The notes under the pieces are model-generated. The model saw only the letters and a program-made list of their open reading frames with translations, ran no database searches and had not been told where the DNA came from. Shown here one piece after another: positions 35,501-46,518 of a stretch of 64,000 nt of DNA. Every line of letters begins with the position of its first letter. Within the stretch, counting starts at the first letter, position 1. This DNA is from Skeletonema tropicum. Lineage: Eukaryota > Bacillariophyta > Thalassiosirophyceae > Thalassiosirales > Thalassiosiraceae. Made by a program: the position numbers and the translations under genes. The stretch lies in NCBI GenBank assembly GCA_037178625.1, contig CM074143.1, positions 2,084,980 through 2,148,979 on the forward strand, in the 5' to 3' direction.

Positions 35501-37364
35501 AACCTCAAAGTAATTGCAAGGGGAAGATATTACGACTGCGACGGGGCTAGTGCTAGCGAGGCTGCGCTGCCTCAGTTGAGATCCTCAGTGGTCGAGGGTG
35601 TGATGCTTCAGCGTAAAGGAAAGTAGTACATACATTACCAGCGTTTGACAGCGTCATCCTTCACGACACATGCCACACCTACAAAGGAAGAGGTACCGAC
35701 AGCAGCTCATTGGAGTGCGCTGTTATAATGCAGACTTGGGAAGACAGCAGCTCTTTGAGTGGCTGATCTAAAGATGACGAAGACAAATGGTAAGCTCTTG
35801 TGACTGCGCATAGTCACACACGACATGGAAGTAGAAGATAGTGTTCTGATATAAACGTTGATGAAGCAAAGCTAGCTACGTATGTTCCTGGACCTGCCGC
35901 AACATTCTAATGGGATCGAAAAATATTCTAATGATCTTCGACAGAGATGATGTATGCAGAGCCTATGCAACGATGCAAAAGGAGATACCTCTGTGGTGAT
36001 TCCGGCAGCTCTTCAATCCAAGATCCAAGACCTTGCTTAGGGGATCTGGTATATCACGACCGTTTTGTGCCTTAGGCCGATGGATCGTAAGAACGCACTT
36101 TACGTCAACGAGGTTCTGACAGGTACTGATGCAAGTACGCTTATTTTATCAGGAAGTTATGCAGTTGTGCATGCAGTTGTTGTTGCCCTATCGTCTGATC
36201 TGATATTAGATTCGATTGAGGTAGAGGTGCCAAAGAAGGCTGAGGAGGGAGCTCAGGATGCGCTTACCCCTTTGCAACATTCAACTTGCCATTATTATGT
36301 GTGAAACTATGATCGACCTTCCACGGCTCGTTCAAAGTGGTTGACTTTCCCACTACCAAAGATTCGAACGGGATGTTGGTGAATCCGCGAGATAGAGTGA
36401 CTCCTCTTCTCACACTTCAAGTGAAGTTCAAGCGGACTCTCTACCTGTTCTTCAAGACTCTTGATTAAATCGTTTTAGGCAGAAGTGATGAATGCACATG
36501 AAGCCAGTGATACTCTTCCAACACGTAAGTCACGATATTCAAGAATACAGAGATGATACAACCTCTCTGGACGGAGTGCAATATGTACTTGTTACAATTA
36601 CAATGCACCCACCGCAGTACTACTGCCGCAAAAACAGAGTCACTTGTGAACCTGTTGATGCAGCCCGATCGTCAAATCCGAATGCAGCCGGAAGACAATC
36701 TGGTCTCTTCGTACCACACCGTTTAACGCAGCCTTGCGAAGCCAGTAAAGCGTTGTCCAAGATAGACACTTGTTATACTCTGGTCGCCAGGATGGCCGCT
36801 GCCGAAAGAAATTGGTGGATAGTTCCAAACGCTCGAAAGAACTTCGAAGCGTCGCGATCCCAAATACTGATTTGGTTCGTAGGCTTTGATCTAGCCGTTT
36901 TTAAAGTCTTAAATCTGCCGAAAGCAGAGACTCCAACGGAGGTCTCTTCTTCAAGCGACTGAAGTTGACACGAAAGGAACTGTACGATACAAAAACGAGC
37001 CTCAGTTAGTTTAGTCTAGTGAGCGCTACAACAATTGATAAAGACCCCATAGTATTGAGGAGTACAGGGGGTGTGTATAGAGAAATTATTCGAATTGGAA
37101 ATGGAAACTGAACGTTGAACAACGACGTCTTGGCCAAATCCTATGCACACACAACCGATGTCAAGGAAAGTACATTTGGTTGCTCTAATATCACAAAAGA
37201 ACTTACGTCCTTGATTCGATCGAAATTGACATTGCCTGGAGGTCTTTTTTTCCCAAGTTGGGTTTTGGTTTCTATCTGTTAGACTGGTTTTTTATCCGGA
37301 TGGCTTGCCATGGGTTTTCCAGTCTTGACAGCTCGTTTTTGGTTCACACAAGTTCGGGGGAGAA
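32591..37364 (+). other. Interior of the LTR element
   Basis: The longest plus frame is 33737-34348 (203 codons, starting MGGGGMRETIQEQSEL, no domain recognised). Others at 33229-33468, 36065-36304 and 36492-36962 are likewise unrecognised. A 43-bp tandem duplication occupies 33562-33604 and 33605-33647. Overall it appears to be non-coding or strongly decayed sequence. Confidence 0.6.
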
Positions 37365-37635
37365 TGTCACAGGGAATGACTCTCTTCCGGTATTCCAATA
37401 CCGTTACGACAGTCATTCTTCCTGTTCACACGTGTCAAGTAGCAACCACGGTAAGAACCCGTGATTGATCCTCTCACACAAGATGACGTCGCACGTTGGT
37501 GCTCCTTCATCACCTTTGGGAATAGCCCACTCTTCTTCTTTAGCTCTTAAGCTTAGTCACCATGATATCCGTGTTCCTAGTGGTCTCTTCTGGCTCTAGT
37601 TGCACAATCAATACCGGTCCTATTTGCTTGTGACA
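37365..37635 (+). repeat. 3' LTR
   Basis: This is the second 271-bp copy, identical to the first as far as I can read, preceded by a purine tract and followed by TTCAC. Confidence 0.93.
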
Positions 37636-37642
37636 TTCACCC

Positions 37643-38225
37643 TCACGCCGCATTGATGCCTCTTCGTGCGCTTTGCAATTGGTTCGGCTGGCTTCCTAAT
37701 GTTATCATTGCAGTGTCACCACTCACCACCACCACCGAAATGTGCACGCCTTCCCCTTCCTGCTTCCTCCTCTTCTTCTTCTTCCGCCTTCGGGCTGCGT
37801 CTCCTCCTCCACGTGAGGGTAAATGTTGCAGTGAAGGTGACACTGAAGGTGACGTTACGGTTACGGAGGATGTTGTTCCTGAAATGATTGGCCTTTTGCT
37901 TTTGGAGAATGGGGAAGGGTGAGGTGAGCCCCTGCTGGTGTTGGAGAGAGGAGAGGGCGTCGGCGTCGGCGTCGGCGGGCGTCGCGCGCCTGTTGCTGCT
38001 GCCTGACGGCGAGCACGCTGCTGAAGTTTCTTCATGTAGTGAGATCGCCATTAGATGATTATGAAGATGATAGTAGTAGTAGGCTGTGGTTGTTGGAAGT
38101 GACGGACTGCTACTGCCAGTATTATGAGCCGTTATATTATTATTATTATTATGAGCCGCACAGAAATCGTGCAAGAAAGGAGCCCCTGAGTGACCTGTCG
38201 TTGCGACATTTGACGAGAAAAGCAC
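37643..38225 (-). other. Low-complexity open frames, possible gene (uncertain)
   Basis: Two overlapping minus-strand frames exist. One (37643-38035, 130 codons) starts MKKLQQRARRQAAATGARR, is Pro/Thr/Ser-rich with a lysine run, and stops 3 bp inside the LTR insertion site. The other (37716-38225, 169 codons) has Asn, Tyr and Glu runs. Neither has a recognised domain. A host gene whose 3' end was hit by the LTR element is possible. Confidence 0.25.
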
Positions 38226-38368
38226 CTTCCCTCACTCACATATTTGGCACGAAACTTGCCTCATAAAATTCGGCATCTATCTAGCTACTAGAGTGTGATG
38301 TGCTGGAAGAAATCAGCCTGTGTTGCACCAACATCAAGGGAACTAAATATTATATTAAAGTTTCTATC

Positions 38369-39802
38369 ATGATGATGTGGTCACCCTGGTCGACCCTCTC
38401 CCGTGATGGAACGGCCGTGAAAGCCAAAGCTACCTTTGTTGCCGCTGTTTTGATTGTCGCTGTGGCATCAATGTTTTTGGATAACAAAGTTGAATTGCCA
38501 GCAAACGAGAGAGATATGCAGTCGCTTGCTGAAAGATTTGTAAATGTAGCATCTGCATTTGCACCAGAACTCAAGGAACAAAAGATGGCCACAAAAGAGC
38601 AATTGCGACGTTTGCAGGAAAATAAGCGAAAGAATAGGAAAAGGACAGCACATGATGGACAAAGCATGGTAACATATGCAGCAGCCGCGGAGGATTGTAC
38701 TTCCCATTTCTGCCAAAAGCAGCTCTCTGATGCCTGCTTAGTAGAATACAAAGTGAATAACATCATCCCATCTACTATTACAATGGTACTTGTCTGCGAA
38801 GGCAGTAGGTGGGTAGGCCTCGGATTTTCTGAAAGTGGTCGGATGTTGAACTCTGACGCCGTCCTCGGTGGTCCTGGAACAATTCCCGAGAAATATTGTC
38901 TTGGTGGATACGATCAATCGTCTGTAGTTGCTATGGAGAAAAGGAGGCAAACTCTAATTGACGCGTCAATTAATTACTACGGTGCCGATGATGTAACTGT
39001 ATTGAAGTTCACAAAGATCATGAAGGAAGATGGAGAGGTCGAGATCAAGCCAGGAAAGAATTTATTTCTGTATGCAAAAGGAATGTCTGAAGATCTTAAT
39101 TACCACCAAGAGCGTGATTTATTTGAGCTGACAATTCCAGAGGTGAATACTCCTCCAATCGCGGAAGAGTCCTCCGAAAAGAAGAGGAAGGATCGTGACA
39201 AGTTGAAGAAAGAAAATGATGATTCGGCAGAGAATTCCTCAGCTGTGGAGACGCAGCCACAAGAGAACAAGAGGAAAGAGGGTAAAGGAAATGGGAAACA
39301 GACTCTTGCGGAACAATTTGCCGCCCTTGGACCTATAGAGCTACGACCTTTGAAGGATCTTCGACTACAGTTAAGCCCTCCGGTCCCAGCTGGCGACGCT
39401 TTTCCTTACCCCTACCCCAAAATTCGTTTCACGGAATGGGGACATCTCTCCTCACATACAAGAGAAATCATGAAGGAAAACTTTGGATACACAAAAGAAA
39501 ATTGGGATTCCTTGGGCATGAATGAGAATGAGAGGAAGGCATGTTCTCAACTGACCGATACGCAACGGCAAACTATTCAACTTCTTGGTTGGAATTGTGA
39601 TGTGTATGATTGCTGGATCAATCATTACAAGTCTTACAGTGCCGAACAGTTGAAGGAACACAAGCTCGTAGGGCACGTGGATGTGGTTAGATCTGCTTGG
39701 GTGAAAATGTGGGTGAATTTAAGCGATCTAGAATTGGAGTCTGCCACTCGGCTTTGTTTCACGGAAACTTCGTGGGATTATGGTTACATCGGCTCAAATT
39801 AG
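38369..39802 (+). CDS. DOMON-domain protein with N-terminal signal anchor
   Basis: The frame opens at 38300, but the MMM at 38369 directly precedes a hydrophobic segment (ATFVAAVLIVAVASMFL), so I prefer that start (477 residues). The protein probably enters the secretory pathway through this anchor. A charged linker follows. At roughly residues 110-260 there is a DOMON-like fold: CLVEYKVNN, then WVGLGFSESGRMLNSDAVLGG, the typical W-x-GLGFS...M..SD..LG pattern, and a C-terminal NLFLYAKGMSEDL strand region. DOMON domains bind haem or sugars in secreted redox proteins. A Lys/Glu-rich linker and an unrecognised C-terminal domain with several Trp and Cys residues (LLGWNCDVYDCWINHY) complete it. 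The ligand is not predictable from sequence alone. Confidence 0.8.
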   Translation: MMMWSPWSTLSRDGTAVKAKATFVAAVLIVAVASMFLDNKVELPANERDMQSLAERFVNVASAFAPELKEQKMATKEQLRRLQENKRKNRKRTAHDGQSMVTYAAAAEDCTSHFCQKQLSDACLVEYKVNNIIPSTITMVLVCEGSRWVGLGFSESGRMLNSDAVLGGPGTIPEKYCLGGYDQSSVVAMEKRRQTLIDASINYYGADDVTVLKFTKIMKEDGEVEIKPGKNLFLYAKGMSEDLNYHQERDLFELTIPEVNTPPIAEESSEKKRKDRDKLKKENDDSAENSSAVETQPQENKRKEGKGNGKQTLAEQFAALGPIELRPLKDLRLQLSPPVPAGDAFPYPYPKIRFTEWGHLSSHTREIMKENFGYTKENWDSLGMNENERKACSQLTDTQRQTIQLLGWNCDVYDCWINHYKSYSAEQLKEHKLVGHVDVVRSAWVKMWVNLSDLELESATRLCFTETSWDYGYIGSN

Positions 39803-40112
39803 AATTATTATTGTTTTGAAACTACCACTATCTACCACAATAGCATATAGAAAATGTAGAGAGAAATCGTAAATCAGAACTTATTCATCAGAACTGACTC
39901 TCTACGAAAATACACACGTTAGTTTTTATCGGCAAATCGGACACTCATAATATGCGCACATTTAGCCGTGAATGCAACCATGTCAGTAAGTGTCAATTCC
40001 ATCAACTACTGAAGGTTGGACACACAAAGCTAATTCATTTGTTGTATCATTGGCAAAATATTTGCCATCCAATCATCCCTTCCACATCCCACTACTATCA
40101 TAATATATAAAC

Positions 40113-41034
40113 TCAACGAGACAAATTGGCAAGTCTCGCCTCCAAATCATCCTCCGCCACCTCCTCCTTCTTCTTTGGCTCCTTAATCTTCCCCACAGGA
40201 CCCAAATCACTAAACGCCTCACCCAACTCCAAATTATTCTCATCCGCCACCATCTTGACCAAATCATCCACCTGATCCACCGGCGTGGCATTCGCTGTCG
40301 TGGCATTCATCGCCTGATCCATGTAAGCAGCCTTAACATCCAAATCTTCAAATTGTTGTTCGAATTTATCCATAATGGAGGATATTTTGTCCACGTCCAT
40401 GCTGGCGAGACCTTTGTCCATGCCCTTGACAACTCCCTTCATGGATTTGGTGACGGTGTTCATTCGGACGGCTGTTTCGAGACGGGATGCTACTGCGTCT
40501 ATTCGTGAGGCTAGCCGTAGACAATTTAATGCCTTGATTTGGTTTATGATATACACATATTTGTGTAGTACAACATAGTATTGTTGAGAATTCTGCACAC
40601 ATTATTATTTTGAAAAGGAGGACACACGAATTGTGAATAAATGGACTCACCTGATTCTTTTCTCGTATTGCATCCTGAGCATAGATTCTGGCACCTTCGG
40701 AATTGCCTTGTGCAATTGCCTGTGTATTAGTGAGAAAAGAAGAGAGTTGAATTAGAAATAGAGCACTCGGTCACTGGATACAAAAGATACGAAAAAAATA
40801 TGAATTATAATAACATCGAGAGGTCACGATACATCATGACATTCCTGCAAATATGCGCACCACTCAACAGTATAAAAACAGCTCTAAGAGTAGATATACA
40901 TCCGTACACACCTTTTTCAACTTGTTAACAGCAGCCTTTTCATTCTTCTCACACTTCTTGGCAGCACGTTGCATCTGCTTGGAAGTTATTTTGAGATTGA
41001 CAAGTTCTTCTTCTAGTGATATGCTGTTTCCCAT
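40113..41034 (-). CDS. CHMP1: ESCRT-III subunit CHMP1/Did2 (3 exons)
   Basis: Exons are 40912-41034 (41 codons), 40651-40719 (23 codons) and 40113-40532 (139 codons plus stop), giving 203 residues, the normal CHMP1 length. Introns (192 and 118 bp) are GT-AG and all junctions are phase 0. The basic N-terminal helix (LKITSKQMQRAAKKCEKNEKAA), the family signature AQGNSEGARIYAQDAIREKN and the run SRIDAVASRLETAVRMN are clear CHMP1 features. The C-terminus EDDLEARLANLSR is a textbook MIM1 motif, which binds Vps4/MIT domains. The protein acts late in ESCRT-III filament disassembly at endosomes and in cytokinesis. It shares a 354-bp divergent promoter region with the TPR-like gene. Confidence 0.93.
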
Positions 41035-41388
41035 GGTAGATAGTATTGATGATGCTTGCTAGTATATTGTATGATTTATGTCCAATGAAATGGTTGACAG
41101 TTATAAAAGGGGCAGTCTTTGGATCTTGGTTGTTATGCCTTGCTTGCTACTACTTATATTATGCCGATGCTGTCGTGCTCGAGCCGCATTGCAGCTGGTC
41201 GTGGTTTGCGTTGGTAGGCTCTTGCAAGAAAGGAGCTTCCGATAATAATTTCTCCAATATTGCCCCCCAACAAAATCGGTATTTGCCTTCGCGCACCGCC
41301 ACCCCAACCTCTCCACTCACCTATGTACCTCTCACCAGCCTCTCACCTACTTACCTCTCGGATCGACCTCAATCTCTCTAGAGTGAAG

Positions 41389-43413
41389 ATGATACGAACC
41401 CTCCACAGCAGAGTCCGTCTTGGCGGCCATCATCGCCTCATAGCATCAGTATCATCTCCTCTTACTGCTGGTGCTATTAACGATAACACAAATGGGCATA
41501 ATAGCACCAACTTCAAACATCTCTCCCACCCATCACTTCTTCCACACCACCGAACATCACAGCCATCACGATCCTTCTGGTCCTCATCATCCTCCTCCTC
41601 ACAACAAGATGATGAGCTATCTAACAATATCAGCTCAAGCTCAAATACAACTACTTCTCCATCTTCTATCCTTCCCGCAGCTCCACTAACCCCATCCAAC
41701 ATTTCCGCCACATCACTTCTATCCAACTCCACCATCGAATCCTTACAATCCCTTCCCGAAATCAAATCGGCGTTGGACACTTTATATTCCAATGATACCA
41801 CTAACTCTACCTCGATTCAACAAGTGCACACCAATCTACAACGAGCAAGAGATATACTCCAATCTCTTCCAGAATTACATTCGGCTACCTATTTGATATC
41901 AATGGATCTGTATGCACTTCAAGGGAAGTATGATTTGGCATTGGAGAGTTTGGCTCGATACAATCATCATTCCTTACAACAACAACAGACGAAAGGGAAG
42001 AAGAACAAACAACAACAGCAACTTCAATTACAATTCCTCAAGGCGAAAATGTACCTCCTCTCCGGACAATTCACACATGCACTATCCGAATATGAAGATT
42101 TATTAGATATCATGGAACAACGTGTCCAACACCAAATGAAGAATCAACAAAGGAGTGAAGAATCACGGGGGGTATCAGTAATTGATGGTGCTGCGACGTT
42201 GACGGGGGTGGGATTGACCAAGTTGTTCCTGGTGTTGTATGAACAAGAAGTAGTAGTAGTTGATACTGACAATGATGCTTCTGGTACTACTAGTGCAACA
42301 ATTACAAATAATGAAATCATGGAAGCAATTGAAACATCCACCGAAATGCTCCTTGAATCACGTCGCGATGCACTCAACTCACCACAACACGCCGTACTCG
42401 CTCTCGATCTAGGCATCGCTGCGTCCATCTCACTTACCAACCTCGGCATCGTCCATTGCACACTACTAAATAACAAGGTCAAATCTATCGAATTGTGGAA
42501 ACAGGGATTGGACACGTTGGATAATTTGTTGGGTGATGCAATGAATATGGCAATGATTATTCCACGGCATAAGTTTTTGTGGATGGAGAGTGTGAGGGCT
42601 AGATTGCATTGTGATATTGCCTGTTTGTTATTGGGGTTGGAGGAAGAAGAACAACAGCAGCAGGATGGTGGTGGTGGGCCGAGGAGGAAGAAGAAACAGT
42701 TGGAGGAGGAGACGTTGAAGCATGCTAGTGAGGCGGCGAAGAAGGGTTTGGATATTTATGATGAGTTGATTAATGGTGCCAAGATATTGAGAGGTGAGAA
42801 TAATGGTGGTGGTAGTGACGATACTAAGCAAGATGGCAATCCTACTGATAATACTGATGAAGATAAGGAAGAGTGGGAACGAATTCTAAAGGAAGAAGTG
42901 AAAAAGAAGCAAGAATCATCAGATGACGAGGAGAAACCTCCGGAAGTTGCCCTGTCTCAACTATGGATCGACTATCATCGCTGCGAGAGTGCACGAGCAT
43001 TAGGTCTTGTGGCACACTGCTACGCTCAAGCAGGAGCAGCTGTCACATCCGAGGGTCTATTCCAATCAGCATTGGATGCTTCAGCATCGTACCCCATGGG
43101 ACAAAAACTACGCAGCAGTAGTAACAGTAATGTGGTTGTTGCGGATGATGGAAAAGGTATTGCACTATCATCACCAAATTTGGGATTGATTGCACGAGAT
43201 GTGAGAGTGTGGTATGCCATGCTGTGCAATAATTGGGAAAAGAGGAAGGGTGATGCGGATAGATTGCTTGCTGATGCACAAAGGATTGACGAGGAAATGA
43301 TATTTCAGGGATACTCTTCCCTTTCGGAAGAAGAAAAGAAGAAGAAGAAACGCATATCTGGAATGATTTCTTCTCTATGGCTGTTTAATCCAATTGACTT
43401 TGAAAGGAAGTAG
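41389..43413 (+). CDS. TPR-like protein with possible mitochondrial presequence
   Basis: The frame is open from 41260 but the ATG at 41389 gives MIRTLHSRVRLGGHHRL, a basic amphipathic start typical of mitochondrial import, so I prefer it (674 residues). A Ser/Thr/Asn-rich linker follows. Helical pairs resembling tetratricopeptide repeats appear at SATYLISMDLYALQGKYDLALESLARY, LQFLKAKMYLLSGQFTHALSEYEDLL and later ALDLGIAASISLTNLGIVHCTLLNNKVKSIELW (fragments, separated by Gln runs). An acidic insert (KQDGNPTDNTDEDKEEWE) and a final helical block end the protein. Specific function is unknown; a role in protein-complex assembly is generic inference. Confidence 0.75.
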   Translation: MIRTLHSRVRLGGHHRLIASVSSPLTAGAINDNTNGHNSTNFKHLSHPSLLPHHRTSQPSRSFWSSSSSSSQQDDELSNNISSSSNTTTSPSSILPAAPLTPSNISATSLLSNSTIESLQSLPEIKSALDTLYSNDTTNSTSIQQVHTNLQRARDILQSLPELHSATYLISMDLYALQGKYDLALESLARYNHHSLQQQQTKGKKNKQQQQLQLQFLKAKMYLLSGQFTHALSEYEDLLDIMEQRVQHQMKNQQRSEESRGVSVIDGAATLTGVGLTKLFLVLYEQEVVVVDTDNDASGTTSATITNNEIMEAIETSTEMLLESRRDALNSPQHAVLALDLGIAASISLTNLGIVHCTLLNNKVKSIELWKQGLDTLDNLLGDAMNMAMIIPRHKFLWMESVRARLHCDIACLLLGLEEEEQQQQDGGGGPRRKKKQLEEETLKHASEAAKKGLDIYDELINGAKILRGENNGGGSDDTKQDGNPTDNTDEDKEEWERILKEEVKKKQESSDDEEKPPEVALSQLWIDYHRCESARALGLVAHCYAQAGAAVTSEGLFQSALDASASYPMGQKLRSSSNSNVVVADDGKGIALSSPNLGLIARDVRVWYAMLCNNWEKRKGDADRLLADAQRIDEEMIFQGYSSLSEEEKKKKKRISGMISSLWLFNPIDFERK

Positions 43414-43693
43414 TATTATGAAGCATAAATATCTAATTCAGTGATTTGATTCAATCTACTTGCATTCATTACATTCTCGAGAGGTCCAACTCCAACTAAA
43501 GAACAGCAAGATCAAGAAGTACTTACAAGTGAAACACGACCGACAATCTTTTATGTATGGTACTTGTGAAGTTTCATTAACTTCTAAGCTGCAAGTTGAA
43601 CTAGAATGCAGCAGAAAGAAACTTCTTGAATACCGAACAGAAGCCTTTCATTCACTGAGAAAAACACAAACACAACACACGCACATAAAAACA

Positions 43694-45712
43694 ATGATGA
43701 GTTCCGAAATACTAGCCCCTCCACCCCCACCCATGAGCCCTCAACACGAGCAGGCCGAGGAAGACCTCTACGGTCCCGTCACCAAAGCCGCCAGCAAGGA
43801 AGCGGAACGTGACGAAAAACGAAAAGAAGAGGAGTTACAGCATGCGAAATCGCCTTTGTCCGTCAGAGAGAAAATGAATATTGAAACGGCTCAAGTGTTG
43901 GCTGCTGCTGCATCTCCTCAACAGCAGCAGCAGCAGCACAAGAAAAAGAGGCAGCCACAGAATTCACCTCATCCGTCGACACCGCCTCGGGGAAAGATGA
44001 GTGTGGCGGCACGTTCACGAGCGGCTGCCGATGCCAAAATTAACAACAAACACCAGAATAATGATAACACTCCGAAACAGAAAAACCCACGTCCAACCGC
44101 CCTTCCATCCAGCGGAAATCGCGGCATTGCACGGGGGAAATACACCGCTGCCGAAGCAAAGCGACTAGCCGATGCATGGGGTAGGGATGACACGTCAGAG
44201 GAGGATGAGGGATATTTCGGCTACGAAGATGACGATGGCTCCTCCTATTACGATGATGACGAGGGTTACGAAGACCCGCCGTATTATAGCAATGATAACC
44301 CCACTGAGGAAGAAATGTTTCATTATCAGCATCATCGGGTGAGTGCCTATGCGAATAGATATGGGAGAGGGCATGGTCGGTCGCCCAACCGAGGTCATTT
44401 GGACGGTAGCCACAACAATACTAACAGGCACCATCATACCAACAGCAACAACAAGAATCAAGGTGGTGGAATATTTTCCATAGCATCCAACTGGCTCCAA
44501 AACCAACGTGAAAAACTGCACAGACTAGAATTAGAACGGCAGGTGGAAGAACAACGGCGAAAATTGGTCGAGGAGGGTCGCAAACAACGTGAGTTGGAGG
44601 CAGAAAAACGACGTGATCGGGGATATGCCGTCTCACCTCCTGGGTCTCCCACCAAACATCAATCGGCAGTTGCCTCGAGTGCCATTGCAGGGGATGAGGT
44701 TGCGACATCGTCTTTGGTTTATATGAATGGAAGTTGTTGTCCGAGTCAAGAAGAGGAATCAGAAGAGCCGGAAAAAAGTCCCAGTAAAAGCAATTCACTC
44801 CTTCTCTGTGGCTTTGGTGGAAACTACGCACAAGCCTTAAATGATGATGCGTCTGATTATTCCGGCGTGGCTAGGATTGATTCCGCTGGGAATATTGTGG
44901 AAATGATGCCCAGTCGCGACCTAGATGATTCAGACGATGAGGAAGGGTACGAGGAAGGAGACTACATGACCGTACGAACACCAAAGATTACAATGACGGG
45001 GAAAGGAATGTCAGTCGATGTGGAAATTCCCGAAGACCACCTATCACTGTCAGATGGTAGTACAGATCCAACACATGTGGATATCAAAATTGTTCCGGAA
45101 CCGCGCAGGGATGAGAACTCGGTTGCCAACCCTTTCATATTGCTGCCGCCCCAAATGAAGGCACTATTGGAATCGGGTGCATTACCCCAATCACTCAACT
45201 ATTGCAAATGGAAAAGACTGTACAGTCTCTCACGTGATGGAGACTCTTTTGAAACCTTCTTACGGATGGTAGAAGGCCACAACCGAACAGTACTTGTGGT
45301 AAAATCCACAGCGGGGCGATTGTTTGGTGGATATGCGGATACGCGATGGGAAGCACGGCACAAGAATAGACAAGCAGATGGTTTTTATGGGAGTGCTCAA
45401 GCTTGTTTGTTTCGGTTCCCTCGCAGTGGAGAAGCAATGACTTCCGGTGCATCAACGTCGGAGGATGATAATGAGGTTGTGATTTACAGATGGTCTGGAG
45501 CCAACCGGTATATTCAACTATGTGATGCTTACAAACGAGCTGTGGCGTTTGGTGGAGGTGGTGATGATGGAGACTTTGGATTGTGCATTGAGGATGACTT
45601 TCGGAGGGGTACGACTGGTCATTGCTCTACATTTGAAAATGACCCTCTATGTGAGGAAGGCTATTTTGATGTTGTAGATTTGGAAGTTTGGGGTTTCACA
45701 TTGGACTTTTGA
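43694..45712 (+). CDS. TLDc-domain protein (first of two)
   Basis: The open frame starts at 43460, but the 5' part looks like UTR; the ATG at 43694 (MMSSEILAPPPPPMSP) gives 672 residues. The N-terminal three-quarters are low-complexity: poly-Pro, poly-Gln, acidic Asp/Tyr-rich and Asn/His-rich segments and a coiled coil near residue 280 (RLELERQVEEQRRKLVEEGR). Residues about 498-672 form a TLDc domain: WKRLYSLSRDGDSFETFL, TVLVVKSTAGRLFGGYAD, WSGANRYIQLCD, AFGGGGDDGDFGLCIEDDF, STFENDPLCEEGYFDVVDLEVWGF. TLDc proteins are associated with oxidative-stress protection and V-ATPase regulation in other eukaryotes. No TBC or LysM partner domain is present. Confidence 0.88.
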   Translation: MMSSEILAPPPPPMSPQHEQAEEDLYGPVTKAASKEAERDEKRKEEELQHAKSPLSVREKMNIETAQVLAAAASPQQQQQQHKKKRQPQNSPHPSTPPRGKMSVAARSRAAADAKINNKHQNNDNTPKQKNPRPTALPSSGNRGIARGKYTAAEAKRLADAWGRDDTSEEDEGYFGYEDDDGSSYYDDDEGYEDPPYYSNDNPTEEEMFHYQHHRVSAYANRYGRGHGRSPNRGHLDGSHNNTNRHHHTNSNNKNQGGGIFSIASNWLQNQREKLHRLELERQVEEQRRKLVEEGRKQRELEAEKRRDRGYAVSPPGSPTKHQSAVASSAIAGDEVATSSLVYMNGSCCPSQEEESEEPEKSPSKSNSLLLCGFGGNYAQALNDDASDYSGVARIDSAGNIVEMMPSRDLDDSDDEEGYEEGDYMTVRTPKITMTGKGMSVDVEIPEDHLSLSDGSTDPTHVDIKIVPEPRRDENSVANPFILLPPQMKALLESGALPQSLNYCKWKRLYSLSRDGDSFETFLRMVEGHNRTVLVVKSTAGRLFGGYADTRWEARHKNRQADGFYGSAQACLFRFPRSGEAMTSGASTSEDDNEVVIYRWSGANRYIQLCDAYKRAVAFGGGGDDGDFGLCIEDDFRRGTTGHCSTFENDPLCEEGYFDVVDLEVWGFTLDF

Positions 45713-46518
45713 GATCTAGAGGCTGAGCTTGCCTTGTCTACTTAGCTACTTGTGTCGGATTATATGGATTTAACTAATCTGATTAAGTAAAAGTATGGCA
45801 AACAAATAATAAGTATGCTACTGCACTTTTCAGATACTTATAGGTACACACAAGTACCACATCATGTTTTTAAGTTCGAGCTTTTCTAGAGTGAGAGAGA
45901 AATCTACAAATCCTTCCACACTCGTTAATAGGAGTAGTTCGCATCAACAACATAAAAGATGCTCTATATCCGGTTGCTCTTGGCTTGGGGGGACGGACAG
46001 CTCACTTATTCGAGTGACGAACGCACTGCAACCATGAGTTGGCTTGGAGGGAGTTTATTTGGAAAGAAGTTCGTAGGGAACAATTTTGAAACGAGTTCTG
46101 AGTAGAGAGAAATGTGGGTAAGAATCGAGACTGGCAGTCTTACTTACTTGCAGGCAAAGTGAGAAAGTAATTCCTGCACGAAGATGTAAATGGCCCCTGA
46201 AGGAGATGAGAGAAGGTACATACACAATAATACAAATTCCGACGTCGGCTTTGTAAAAGACACCCATCTTAAAGAGTTCGCGAACGGTGTCTTCAGATTT
46301 CTTCTTGGTTTTGATTCAAATCTCACACTCTCCATTTGAATGTCTGACACCGGCGCCAGACGTTTCAAACGGCATCCGTTGAAAAGACCGGTGTCAAATA
46401 CATATTAAGCACTTAATTTAGTCATATTTAAGCTTACTCTATTAACTACTCGGAGTAGCACAATTTATCGTCCTGCAGACACAAATAAGCTAATAGAGCT
46501 TAATTCGCCCACATAAGA
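45713..46518. other. Intergenic region with possible small spliced gene
   Basis: A minus-strand frame near 46200-46330 reads plausibly (KKSEDTVRELFKMGVFYKADVG). A strong donor GTAAGTAAG lies downstream at about 46150 and an acceptor CTACTCAG about 50 bp further on, suggesting a small spliced gene. I could not assemble a complete convincing product. The plus strand has a 23-codon frame at about 46034. A hairpin lies at 46345-46396. Confidence 0.25.
46345..46396. other. 52-bp interrupted palindrome
   Basis: TGACACCGG (46345-46353) pairs with CCGGTGTCA (46388-46396), and inside it TTTCAAACGG pairs with CCGTTGAAA around a CAT loop with one bulged base. It overlaps the 5' end of the small minus-strand frame described for this region, so it could be a regulatory hairpin. 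Confidence 0.6.

Larger units (their letters stand above)
32320..37635 (+). mobile_element. Complete LTR retrotransposon, no recognisable pol
   Basis: Two 271-bp direct repeats (32320-32590 and 37365-37635), apparently identical base for base, begin TGTCAC and end GTGACA. The element is flanked by the 5-bp target duplication TTCAC (32315-32319 and 37636-37640). A purine tract CGGGGGAGAA directly precedes the right LTR, fixing the orientation as plus. The 4.8-kb interior has only short broken frames; I could not recognise integrase, reverse transcriptase or RNase H. It is best called a large non-autonomous LTR element. Confidence 0.93.
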
